Source: Dehalococcoidia bacterium
GTDB lineage: Bacteria > Chloroflexota > Dehalococcoidia > Lucifugimonadales > JAGWBF01
Assembly (NCBI GenBank): GCA_021296015.1
Contig: JAGWBG010000101.1
Span: 1-8,703, forward strand
Reading direction: 5' to 3'
Length of the DNA stretch: 8,703 nucleotides
Shown here piece by piece: positions 1-6,052 of the stretch (position 1 is the first letter of the stretch; each line of letters starts with the position of its first letter). The translations under genes and the position numbers were made by a program. Under the pieces are notes generated by a model, which was not told where the DNA came from, ran no database searches, and saw only the letters and a program-made list of their open reading frames with translations.

Positions 1-195
1 CGGACATAGCTCCGCTATTCTCTTGAAACGGTATATTAGGGTTGCATTGCCAGACTGTAAACCTTGAAAGACGGGTCCGCTTGTGGGTTGTGTACAATCA
101 ATTAACAGCCCAATCCTGTATGTAGGCTGGTCTTTAATCGGAGCAGTGAGCACTCCTGTCTCATCCACAAAGGCCGGACAGACTTCCATAGCCAT
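1..195 (-). CDS. 5' end of an unrecognised protein gene, running off the left edge
   Basis: An uninterrupted minus-strand frame of 65 codons starts at an ATG whose first base is 195 (second in-frame ATG at 189) and stays open to base 1. The peptide starts MAMEVCPAFVDETGVLTAP and includes a hydrophobic stretch YRIGLLIDC around residues 26-34. I do not recognise a family. The main support is a TGC-TATAAT extended -10 element only 6 bases before the ATG, which would put the transcript start at or next to the start codon. There is no Shine-Dalgarno sequence, as expected for a leaderless message. Against it: third-position GC is about 45%, well below the neighbouring genes, and 65 open codons can arise by chance. 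It is divergent from ribF. It could be a foreign gene, a small gene under weak selection, or a spurious frame. Confidence 0.42.
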   Translation of the reverse strand, partial: MAMEVCPAFVDETGVLTAPIKDQPTYRIGLLIDCTQPTSGPVFQGLQSGNATLIYRFKRIAELCP

Positions 196-219
196 GTGGA
201 AATTATAGCACCGTCCGGC
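173..219. repeat. Inverted repeat with a nested inner stem, flanking the left promoter
   Basis: Arms GCCGGAC (173-179) and GTCCGGC (213-219) are perfect 7-base complements. Inside them, TTCCA (184-188) and TGGAA (196-200) form a second stem. The outer arms bracket both the -10 box and the start codon of the left-edge gene, so the structure could be an operator or fold in RNA; it could also be chance. No function is assigned. Confidence 0.4.
202..210 (-). promoter_or_regulatory. Extended -10 promoter for the left-edge gene (leaderless)
   Basis: Read on the minus strand, bases 210 to 202 give TGC followed by a perfect TATAAT. The TGn motif lets a promoter work without a good -35 box, and indeed no TTGACA-like hexamer is seen 15-19 bases upstream. 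The -10 box ends 6 bases before the ATG at 195, so transcription is predicted to start at about the first base of the start codon. The match is sequence-based only. Confidence 0.5.
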
Positions 220-222
220 GCA

Positions 223-256
223 TCAGGTCGTATCCGATGATGGGAACGTGACCTGA
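223..256. repeat. Second inverted repeat in the divergent spacer
   Basis: TCAGGTC (223-229) and GACCTGA (250-256) are perfect 7-base complements with a 20-base interval. The left arm lies where the -35 region of the left-edge promoter would fall, and the whole element sits upstream of the predicted ribF promoter. It is a candidate protein-binding site rather than part of the ribF leader. Confidence 0.35.
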
Positions 257-278
257 GCGTTTCCGGGTTGGAGCCAAG

Positions 279-307
279 TTGACGCTTATCCCTAGCTGTG
301 TTACCAT
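279..307 (+). promoter_or_regulatory. Predicted sigma70-type promoter of the ribF-tyrS-aminotransferase-serA run
   Basis: TTGACG (279-284, five of six consensus bases) is followed after 17 bases by TACCAT (302-307, four of six). TGT directly before the -10 box supplies an extended -10 TGn motif. Transcription would begin near 314 and give a leader of about 80-95 bases. The leader carries a small GGGG/CCCC hairpin at 371-382 but none of the conserved blocks of an FMN (RFN) riboswitch. Bases 308-393 show nothing else recognisable. Confidence 0.5.
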
Positions 308-408
308 CCCTGTTGAATTGCACCGGGCCTATCCGAGTGCGCTGACGGCCTTAGAAACGGTGTGCGGTCCGGGGCCATCCCCAGTCTTGTCGGGTGGAAA
401 TAACCAGG

Positions 409-1350
409 ATGACGTTTGACCAAGAGTTGACCAAAGTATCTCCTCACGGAGATACGGTCTTGACCATTGGGACCTTTGACGGGGTGCATCTGGGCCATCA
501 ACAATTGTTGCAACACCTCAAAGCGGCGGCTTCTAGTGAAGGCCTGCTGTCCGCCGTCCTGACTTTCAGAAATCATCCCAGACTGGTACTGACCCCGGGC
601 GTAAGCCTGCGATACATAACGGCCCTGGATGAGAGAGTGGCCCTCCTGAAAGGCCAGGGGATAGACCTGGTAATCTCCATGGACTTCACCGAGGAGCTTT
701 CCCTCCTGAGGGCATCGGAATTTGCATCCCTGCTTTCCAAACGCTTGAAGATGAAGGGACTCATCGTGGGGCCTGACTTCGCCCTGGGACACAATCGAGA
801 AGGGGACATACCCGCCCTCAAGCAGTTTGGAGCAGAGTTGGGTTTCTGGGTAAAACCGGTGGAGCCGGTCCTGGTGGACAGAATCGTCATCAGAAGCAGC
901 GTAATACGCAGTCTGATGACACAGGGAGACGTGGAGAACGCCAGTCGGATGCTGGGACGCTGGTACTCCCTCACGGGCACGGTGGTGGAGGGAGACCGTC
1001 GTGGCCGGGAGTTGGGGTTTCCTACCGCCAACCTCTCCGTGGGACCTGATCTTGTTATACCCGCCGATGGCATATATGCCACCTGGGCCGTGGTGGGGGG
1101 CCAGCGCTACCAGGCAGCCACCAGCATAGGTGTGCGGCCCACTTTTGGAGTAAAGGGCAGGACCGTGGAAGTATTTATCATGGACTTTCAGGAGGACATC
1201 TACGGGAGCACCGTAACCCTGGAGTTCGTCCGGCGACTGAGGTCTGAGGAGGCCTTCTCCAGCATTGAGGCCCTTGTTAAACAGATGAACGTGGACGTGG
1301 AACAAGCCAGAGAAGTCCTCTCCCGCCCGCCAGAGGTCTTCAGAAGCTAG
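409..1350 (+). CDS. ribF: Bifunctional riboflavin kinase / FAD synthetase
   Basis: RibF phosphorylates riboflavin to FMN and then adenylylates FMN to FAD in the cytoplasm. Numbering from the GTG at 394 (318 residues), the N-terminal nucleotidyltransferase domain carries GTFDGVHLGH at 26-35, the HIGH-like nucleotide-binding motif. It also carries GPDFALGHNREG at 126-137 and the IRSSVIR element near 166-172. The C-terminal flavokinase domain has GRELGFPTANL at 204-214 and SIGVRPTFG at 244-252, with the probable catalytic Glu259 in VEVFIMDF. Both domains look intact and the length is normal for the family. I prefer ATG 409 (313 residues) because a weak GGGTGG lies 11 bases before it and family members start close to this point; GTG 394 has no ribosome site. 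It is first in a same-strand run, 29 bases before tyrS. The domain assignment is secure; the exact start is not. Confidence 0.95.
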   Translation: MTFDQELTKVSPHGDTVLTIGTFDGVHLGHQQLLQHLKAAASSEGLLSAVLTFRNHPRLVLTPGVSLRYITALDERVALLKGQGIDLVISMDFTEELSLLRASEFASLLSKRLKMKGLIVGPDFALGHNREGDIPALKQFGAELGFWVKPVEPVLVDRIVIRSSVIRSLMTQGDVENASRMLGRWYSLTGTVVEGDRRGRELGFPTANLSVGPDLVIPADGIYATWAVVGGQRYQAATSIGVRPTFGVKGRTVEVFIMDFQEDIYGSTVTLEFVRRLRSEEAFSSIEALVKQMNVDVEQAREVLSRPPEVFRS

Positions 1351-1379
1351 TCGCAGGCTGCTCTATCAAAAACACCCTG

Positions 1380-2642
1380 GTGGCTGAGTCTAGCCCAACC
1401 ATTGCGCTAAGTACATCAAAGGGAAACGGTAAAGCCGTGCTCGATGCAGTTACCCTTGACACAATAACGGCCCGAGGCGTGAGCGAGATAATCGTCAAAG
1501 GGGAGTTCGAGAGACTCCTCCAGAACGGCAACCCCCTGCGTCTGAAGATGGGCTTCGACCCCAGCAGGCCTGATATTCATCTGGGCCACGTAGTGGGGCT
1601 GCGGAAGCTGCGCCAGCTACAGGAGTTGGGCCACCAGGTAATACTTATCGTCGGCGACTGGACGGCACAGATAGGTGACCCCAGCGGCCAGTCAGCCACA
1701 CGCACCATGCTAACCCACGAAGAGGTCGTGTCCAACGCCGAGTCCTATATGCGCCAGTTCTTCAAGGTGGTGGACAAGGACCGCACTCAGGCCGTATGGC
1801 AGAGTGAGTGGTTCGGCAAGTTCACCCTGGCCGACGTGATACGTCTCACCAGCCGGTTTACCATCGCCCAGTTCCTGGAGCGTGACGACTTTGCCCGGCG
1901 ATTCGAGGCCCACAGGCCCATAGCCATCACGGAGCTCCTTTATCCCCTGCTCCAGGCCTACGACTCGGTGGTCATAAACTCGGACGTGGAATTTGGAGGC
2001 ACGGACCAGAAGTTTAACCTCCTGGTCGGGAGAGAGCTTCAGGAGATGATGGGCCAGCGCCCACAGCAGTGTTTCCTCATGCCGATTCTGGTGGGCACCG
2101 ACGGGTCGCGGAAGATGAGCAAAAGCCTGGAGAACTACATAGCTGTCGAGGACCCGCCCAACGACATGTACGGCAAGGTGATGTCACTGCCTGACGGCCT
2201 CATCATGCAATACTTCGAGTACCTCACCGACGTGGCACGGGAGGAGTTGAAGGAGATGAGCCTTGCTATGGAGGCGGACTCAGTGAACCCCATGGAGCTA
2301 AAGAAGCGTCTGGCGGGCGAGATAACCGGCCAGTTCCATGGCGCTGAGGACGCAAGGGCAGCCGCGGAGCATTTCGAGAGAGTAGTACAGCGACGGGAGG
2401 CGCCGGAGGATGGCCAGCAATACCTGCAAGTTGCGCTGGAAGGAAGTACGTCCACGTCGGATGAGTTCGTAAGGGCCTTCCCAACCAGAAGCCGCAACGA
2501 GCTAAAGCGGCTAATCAGTCAGGGGGCCGTGGAGTACAACGGCCAGAAAATCTATAACGAAGTGATGCACCAGCCGGGAGAGATAATAAAGTTTGGCAGA
2601 CGGCAGTTCGTCAAGACGGTTGACTTTGATACAGAAAAATAA
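1380..2642 (+). CDS. tyrS: Tyrosyl-tRNA synthetase
   Basis: This class I aminoacyl-tRNA synthetase charges tRNA(Tyr) with tyrosine. In the 420-residue product the catalytic core has the HIGH-type motif HLGH at 67-70, the tyrosine-pocket region GGTDQKFN at 206-213 and KMSKS at 245-249, so all active-site signatures are present. The C-terminal stretch, about 362-412 with SRNELKRLISQGAVEYNG, is an S4-type RNA-binding domain. Length is normal. The start is uncertain: GTG 1380 lacks a Shine-Dalgarno sequence and gives about 23 residues of Ser/Thr/Lys-rich sequence before the conserved region. GTG 1437 is an in-frame alternative, also without a good ribosome site. It begins 29 bases after ribF, and its stop codon overlaps the ribosome site of the next gene, so co-transcription and translational coupling are likely. 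Confidence 0.96.
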   Translation: MAESSPTIALSTSKGNGKAVLDAVTLDTITARGVSEIIVKGEFERLLQNGNPLRLKMGFDPSRPDIHLGHVVGLRKLRQLQELGHQVILIVGDWTAQIGDPSGQSATRTMLTHEEVVSNAESYMRQFFKVVDKDRTQAVWQSEWFGKFTLADVIRLTSRFTIAQFLERDDFARRFEAHRPIAITELLYPLLQAYDSVVINSDVEFGGTDQKFNLLVGRELQEMMGQRPQQCFLMPILVGTDGSRKMSKSLENYIAVEDPPNDMYGKVMSLPDGLIMQYFEYLTDVAREELKEMSLAMEADSVNPMELKKRLAGEITGQFHGAEDARAAAEHFERVVQRREAPEDGQQYLQVALEGSTSTSDEFVRAFPTRSRNELKRLISQGAVEYNGQKIYNEVMHQPGEIIKFGRRQFVKTVDFDTEK

Positions 2643-2647
2643 GGAGG
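2641..2647 (+). promoter_or_regulatory. Strong ribosome binding site for the aminotransferase
   Basis: AAGGAGG is a full anti-16S match lying 4 bases before the GTG at 2652. It overlaps the last bases of the tyrS stop codon, so ribosomes finishing tyrS reach the start of the next gene directly. It decides the GTG start. Confidence 0.8.
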
Positions 2648-2651
2648 CAAC

Positions 2652-3773
2652 GTGAAAATTCCCCGACAGAATCTCAGGACCCCAGGCCCCACCCCATCCC
2701 CGCCCGAGGTGCTGGAGGCCATGAGCACCTCTATGATTAACCACAGAGGGCCTGAGTTCAGAGAGCTTATCATTGGCATTACGGAGAAGATGAAGCAGGT
2801 CTACATGACCCAGAACCGAATGTATATCCTCACCGCCTCCGGCACCGGCGCTCTGGAGGCCGCGGTGGTCAACACCCTTTCTCCGGGAGACAAGGTCCTG
2901 GCCGTGAGCGTGGGCTACTTCGGAGACCGCTTCACCGATGTTACCAGGGTCTACGGAGCCGACGTGATAAAGATGGACTTTGAGTGGGGCACGGCCGCCG
3001 ACCCCGACGCCATCCGCGAGGCCCTAAGAGCAGACCCGGATATAAGGGCAGTCCAGGTAACCCACAACGAGACTTCAACCGGCATCACCAACGACCTGGC
3101 AAGCATATCAAAGGTGGTGAAAGAGGAGTCCAACGCGTTGCTGCTGGTGGACGCGGTAAGCAGCATGGGTTGTGTGCCCCTCCCCACCGACGAGTTGCGC
3201 TGCGACATGGTGTGCACGGCCTCTCAGAAGGGGCTGATGGTCCCGCCGGGCCTCTCCTTCGTAAGCGTCAGCGAGGAGGCGTGGGAGGCCCGGGAGACCG
3301 CGAAGATGCCGCGCTTCTACTTCGACCTACCGGCGGCCCAGCGCTACCTGGAACGGGGACAGACTCCCTGGACTCCCAACTTATCACTCTTCTACGGCCT
3401 GGACGTGGCCCTGGACATGATGCTAAAAGAGGGTATGGAGAACGTCTTCAAGCGCCACAAGCATATCGCCAACATGACCCGCCAGGGCGTCAGGGCGCTC
3501 GGCCTCGAGCTTCTTGCAGACGAGGCCCATGCCTCCGACACCGTGACATCGGTCAAGGTCCCCGAAGGCGTGGACGCAGGGAAACTGTCGGCGATTATGC
3601 AAACGGAACATTCCGTAGTGCTGGCAGGGGGGCAGGGAGTTCTTCAGGGCAAGGTATTCCGTATCGGCCACATGGGCCTGGTGCCCGAGGAGGATATACG
3701 GGAGGTGCTCCAAGCCCTGGAAACGACGCTGCCCAAGGTGGGCTTCAAACCAGCTCATGCCGCAGCAGGGTAA
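2652..3773 (+). CDS. Class V PLP-dependent aminotransferase, probably serine pathway
   Basis: The 373-residue product is a fold-type I, class V aminotransferase of the serine-pyruvate / alanine-glyoxylate group. PLP-site features are SGTGALE at 63-69 (phosphate-binding), Asp167 in VDAVSS (pyridine nitrogen) and the Schiff-base Lys193 in CTASQKG. Arg337 in FRIGHMG is the expected substrate-carboxylate binder. N-terminal TPGPTPSPPEVL is typical of the group. The gene ends 7 bases before serA and follows tyrS by 9 bases. Directly beside SerA, the likely role is amination of 3-phosphohydroxypyruvate to phosphoserine in place of a classic SerC; related class V enzymes in methanogens are reported to do this. 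Serine-glyoxylate or alanine-glyoxylate transamination remains possible. The family is certain; the substrate is inference from context. Confidence 0.93.
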   Translation: MKIPRQNLRTPGPTPSPPEVLEAMSTSMINHRGPEFRELIIGITEKMKQVYMTQNRMYILTASGTGALEAAVVNTLSPGDKVLAVSVGYFGDRFTDVTRVYGADVIKMDFEWGTAADPDAIREALRADPDIRAVQVTHNETSTGITNDLASISKVVKEESNALLLVDAVSSMGCVPLPTDELRCDMVCTASQKGLMVPPGLSFVSVSEEAWEARETAKMPRFYFDLPAAQRYLERGQTPWTPNLSLFYGLDVALDMMLKEGMENVFKRHKHIANMTRQGVRALGLELLADEAHASDTVTSVKVPEGVDAGKLSAIMQTEHSVVLAGGQGVLQGKVFRIGHMGLVPEEDIREVLQALETTLPKVGFKPAHAAAG

Positions 3774-3780
3774 TGAAGAT

Positions 3781-5364
3781 ATGACAAGAATATTGATTGC
3801 GGACCCAATAGATACCGAAGGTGTGGAACTTCTGAAGACTCAGGCCGACGTGGACGTCAAGACGGGCCTGAAGCCCCAGGAGCTTATGGAGATTGTGGGC
3901 GACTACGAAGCCCTCATCGTACGCAGCGAGACCAAGGTCACCGCCGAGGTGATTCAGGCGGGAAAGCACCTCCAGGTCATCGCAAGGGCCGGAATTGGGG
4001 TGGACAACATAGACCTTGACGCCGCCACTGCCGGCGGCATCGCCGTGGTAAACGCGCCCACCGGCAACACCATAGCTGCGGCTGAGCACACGATGGCCCT
4101 GATGCTGTCCCTGGCCCGCAAGGTACCCCAAGCACACCAGTCCTTGAAACAGGGAGAGTGGAACCGCAGGGCCTTCATGGGTATTGAAGTACGCAACAAG
4201 ACCCTGGGCATTATCGGCCTTGGCAGAGTGGGTTCGGAGGTGGCAAGACGGGCACAGAGCTTTGCCATGCACGTCACGGTCTACGACCCCTTTGTTACAC
4301 CGGACTACGCTCGCTTCCTCGGTGTATCGCTGGCATCACTGGAGGAGTTGCTGTCCCGAGCGGACATAGTTACGTTACATACCCCCCTCACGGAAAATAC
4401 CCGTCTCCTAATCGGAGAGCGTCAGTTGGCCCTGATGAAGCCCGGTTCTTGCCTGATTAACGTGGCCCGGGGCGAGCTAATTGACGAGGACGCCCTGGTG
4501 AAGGCCCTTGACGAAGGGAACCTGGCGGGGGCCGCGCTGGACGTGTTCTCCAAGGAACCCCCCGGTGAAAGCCCCCTTGTAAAGCATCCCAAGGTGATAG
4601 CCACTCCTCACCTGGGTGCTTCCACCCAGGAAGCGCAGAGAGAGGTGGCGATTGAGGCATCGGAGCAGGTCATGGCAGTGTTGCGAGGTGAGCCTACTCG
4701 CAACGCCGTCAACGCTCCCTTTCTGCCTCCCGAAGTCCACACCATGGTCGCCCCTTATTTGCCTGTAGCTTCTACTGTGGGTAAGCTCCTTACCCACATG
4801 GCAGAGGGTGAGGGTCAATTCGTGGGAATAAGCATCAATTATCAGGGCGAGATAGCCCAGCACGATAGCGCCATCCTGAAATCCGCAGTGCTCACCGGCT
4901 TGCTGAACCCGGTGAGCGGCGAGCGGGTGAACCTGATAAATGCGCCCCTGTTGGCACAGCAACGGGGATTGAAGATAGCCGAGGGAAAGAGTGCAGCCTC
5001 CCAGGAATACGGGAACCTTGTGACCGTCACCCTCCAGACCACCAAGGGCGACATTACCCTGGCCGGCACGTCCATGCGCAACGAAGTCCACATAGTCAAG
5101 GTCAACGATTTCTGGATGGACATGGTCCCGTCGGTCCCCTACCTGCTTTTTGTCGAGCAGAGGGACCAGCCGGGGGTCATCGGAGCCGTGGGCACGATCA
5201 CTGGCAAGAACGACATCAACGTAAGCTTCATGGTGGTAGGGCGAATGAGTCCCCGGGGCCAAGCCATGATGGTTGTCGGGCTTGACGACCCGGTCCCGCC
5301 ACATGTCCTTGAAGAAATCAGGGACTTGAAGCAAATCGAATCCGCTAGAGTGGTGAGGCTCTAG
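3781..5364 (+). CDS. serA: D-3-phosphoglycerate dehydrogenase
   Basis: SerA oxidises 3-phosphoglycerate to 3-phosphohydroxypyruvate with NAD, the first committed step of serine synthesis. From ATG 3781 the product has 527 residues. The NAD-binding motif GLGRVG lies at 146-151. The catalytic Arg230 (NVARG), Glu259 (KEP) and His277 (TPHLGAST) are all present with normal spacing. An intervening substrate-binding (ASB-type) domain spans roughly 315-440 and a C-terminal ACT domain roughly 454-527, starting near LLFVEQRDQPGVIG. This is the long form of the enzyme, in which the ACT domain commonly mediates serine feedback inhibition. ATG 3757 would add 8 residues and overlap the aminotransferase by 17 bases. 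ATG 3781 matches the family N-terminus and has AGGG 10 bases upstream, so I chose it. It is the last clear member of the ribF-led run. Confidence 0.96.
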   Translation: MTRILIADPIDTEGVELLKTQADVDVKTGLKPQELMEIVGDYEALIVRSETKVTAEVIQAGKHLQVIARAGIGVDNIDLDAATAGGIAVVNAPTGNTIAAAEHTMALMLSLARKVPQAHQSLKQGEWNRRAFMGIEVRNKTLGIIGLGRVGSEVARRAQSFAMHVTVYDPFVTPDYARFLGVSLASLEELLSRADIVTLHTPLTENTRLLIGERQLALMKPGSCLINVARGELIDEDALVKALDEGNLAGAALDVFSKEPPGESPLVKHPKVIATPHLGASTQEAQREVAIEASEQVMAVLRGEPTRNAVNAPFLPPEVHTMVAPYLPVASTVGKLLTHMAEGEGQFVGISINYQGEIAQHDSAILKSAVLTGLLNPVSGERVNLINAPLLAQQRGLKIAEGKSAASQEYGNLVTVTLQTTKGDITLAGTSMRNEVHIVKVNDFWMDMVPSVPYLLFVEQRDQPGVIGAVGTITGKNDINVSFMVVGRMSPRGQAMMVVGLDDPVPPHVLEEIRDLKQIESARVVRL

Positions 5365-5380
5365 GACACCTCTGAAAAAC

Positions 5381-5477
5381 CGTCATTCCAGACGCGTACC
5401 TGCCAGCCTACGGCAGGCAGGTTGAAGTACAGGACGGACTTTACGCCTCGGCGCATAAATGGGCCGGAATCCAGGGG
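5381..5477. repeat. Degenerate intergenic repeat-like element
   Basis: The element begins CGTCATTCCAG and ends CCGGAATCCAGGGG. Its inner ends CATTCC (5384-5389) and GGAAT (5466-5470) are inverted, and a strong hairpin lies between them. The layout recalls dispersed intergenic repeats of the GTCATTCC...GGAATCCAG type found in many bacterial genomes. Only one copy is visible here, so dispersal elsewhere is inferred. It fills most of the 138-base gap between serA and the next gene. Confidence 0.45.
5398..5422. repeat. Near-perfect hairpin inside the repeat-like element
   Basis: ACCTGCC (5398-5404) pairs with GGCAGGT (5416-5422). Inside, GCC (5406-5408) pairs with GGC (5412-5414) around a TAC loop, with only an A-A mismatch between the two stems. 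The stem is GC-rich and would be stable in RNA on either strand. No T-run follows on the plus strand, so it does not look like an intrinsic terminator. It could act as a transcript-end or processing structure for serA. Confidence 0.6.
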
Positions 5478-5493
5478 ATGGGGGGCAAAAAGG

Positions 5494-5498
5494 GGAGG
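5494..5498 (+). promoter_or_regulatory. Ribosome binding site that fixes the start of the coiled-coil gene
   Basis: GGAGG (within GGGGAGG) lies 4 bases upstream of ATG 5503. The upstream in-frame ATG at 5422 has no such site and lies at the edge of the repeat hairpin. Confidence 0.7.
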
Positions 5499-5502
5499 AA
5501 AG

Positions 5503-5952
5503 ATGGTCCAGCTACGGCAGGCTACGGCCAGATTGAGGCTGTTTCTGGCGGAGATAAGGTCCAGAGAGGAGCAGTTGGATAACACAATCCGGCAGTTCCG
5601 CACCCAGCTTAACCGGCTCCCCAGGCAGGCCATGTATGGCCGAATCACACTGGACATTGTTCTGTCTTCAATGGCGGAGATTCAGGAACGCCTGAACTAC
5701 GCCCAAGCGACCAGGCAACATCTCCTGGCCATCAAGCAAAAGGCCACCGATGAACTAAGCGCCCTTGAGCTGACCCAGAAGGTTGAAGAGGCCAAGGAGG
5801 CGCTGAAAGACCTCAAGTCGAAATCGGACGGCGCAGCCAGCGTAGACGATGGTGTAGTTGCTGAGATGCGCCGTCTTGAGGAGTTCATCGCGGAGTACAG
5901 CAAACAGGCAGAGCGGGCTATAACGTCGAGCTTTCAGGAAGGCGAACTCTGA
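5503..5952 (+). CDS. Small coiled-coil protein of unknown function
   Basis: The product has 149 residues and I do not recognise a family. It starts MVQLRQATARLRLFLAEI and is almost wholly charged and helical. Heptad-like runs occur at about 8-45 (EIRSREEQLDNTIRQFRTQL), 65-105 (LSSMAEIQERLNYAQATRQ) and 125-145, so an extended coiled coil or helical bundle is likely. There is no signal peptide, membrane segment or cysteine motif. The frame opens earlier (ATG 5422), but the extra 27 residues come from the repeat-like element; GGGGAGG at 5492-5498, four bases before ATG 5503, fixes the start. It lies 138 bases after serA on the same strand and ends 7 bases before the ancestral stop of the converging DUF1015 gene. 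Coding potential is convincing; function is not known. Confidence 0.8.
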   Translation: MVQLRQATARLRLFLAEIRSREEQLDNTIRQFRTQLNRLPRQAMYGRITLDIVLSSMAEIQERLNYAQATRQHLLAIKQKATDELSALELTQKVEEAKEALKDLKSKSDGAASVDDGVVAEMRRLEEFIAEYSKQAERAITSSFQEGEL

Positions 5953-5959
5953 GGTAGCT

Positions 5960-6052
5960 TTACCCCTCCATCAGGTTAATCACCAGCCCTGTGGGCAGCT
6001 TGGGGTAGAAGAAGGTGGCCTTGGGAGGAAGTCGTTGCCCCATGTCCATAAT
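5960..6052 (-). pseudogene. Displaced conserved C-terminus of the DUF1015 gene
   Basis: On the minus strand, 30 codons from 6052 to 5963 plus a TAA stop (5962-5960) encode IMDMGQRLPPK followed by ATFFYPKLPTGLVINLMEG. This is the typical ending of DUF1015 proteins (P-x-K-x-T-x-FYPK-x-x-x-GLV). It is not in the frame of the rest of the gene: an in-frame TGA sits at 6055-6053. Restoring continuity needs a net change of -1 or +2 bases (modulo 3). From remembered family spacing, about 14 bases may be missing between the codons for PFPL and IMDMG. Confidence 0.85.

Noticed and set aside
61..100. Plus-strand promoter from TTGAAA (64-69) and TACAAT (93-98)
   Set aside because: The 23-base spacing is too wide, there is no TGn extension, and no plus-strand gene begins nearby.
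308..393. FMN riboswitch in the ribF leader
   Set aside because: None of the conserved RFN blocks is present, the predicted leader is too short, and only a small GGGG/CCCC hairpin is seen.
301..1305. A 334-codon open frame on the minus strand opposite ribF
   Set aside because: It lies entirely over a well-supported gene, has no recognisable domain and its composition is that of an antisense frame of GC-rich coding sequence.
2984..3784. A 266-codon plus-strand frame inside the aminotransferase gene
   Set aside because: The Arg/Gly/Pro-rich product is typical of an out-of-frame reading of GC-rich codons; the overlapping aminotransferase has complete active-site motifs.
4477..5334. A 285-codon minus-strand frame opposite serA
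   Set aside because: It is a shadow of serA with no motif and no ribosome site.
5398..5422. Intrinsic terminator of the serA operon
   Set aside because: The hairpin is strong but is followed by TTGAAGTAC rather than a T-run on the plus strand, and no T-run adjoins it on the minus strand.
5422..5502. N-terminal extension of the coiled-coil protein from ATG 5422
   Set aside because: It begins within the hairpin of the repeat-like element, lacks a ribosome site and reads as non-coding composition; ATG 5503 has a strong site.
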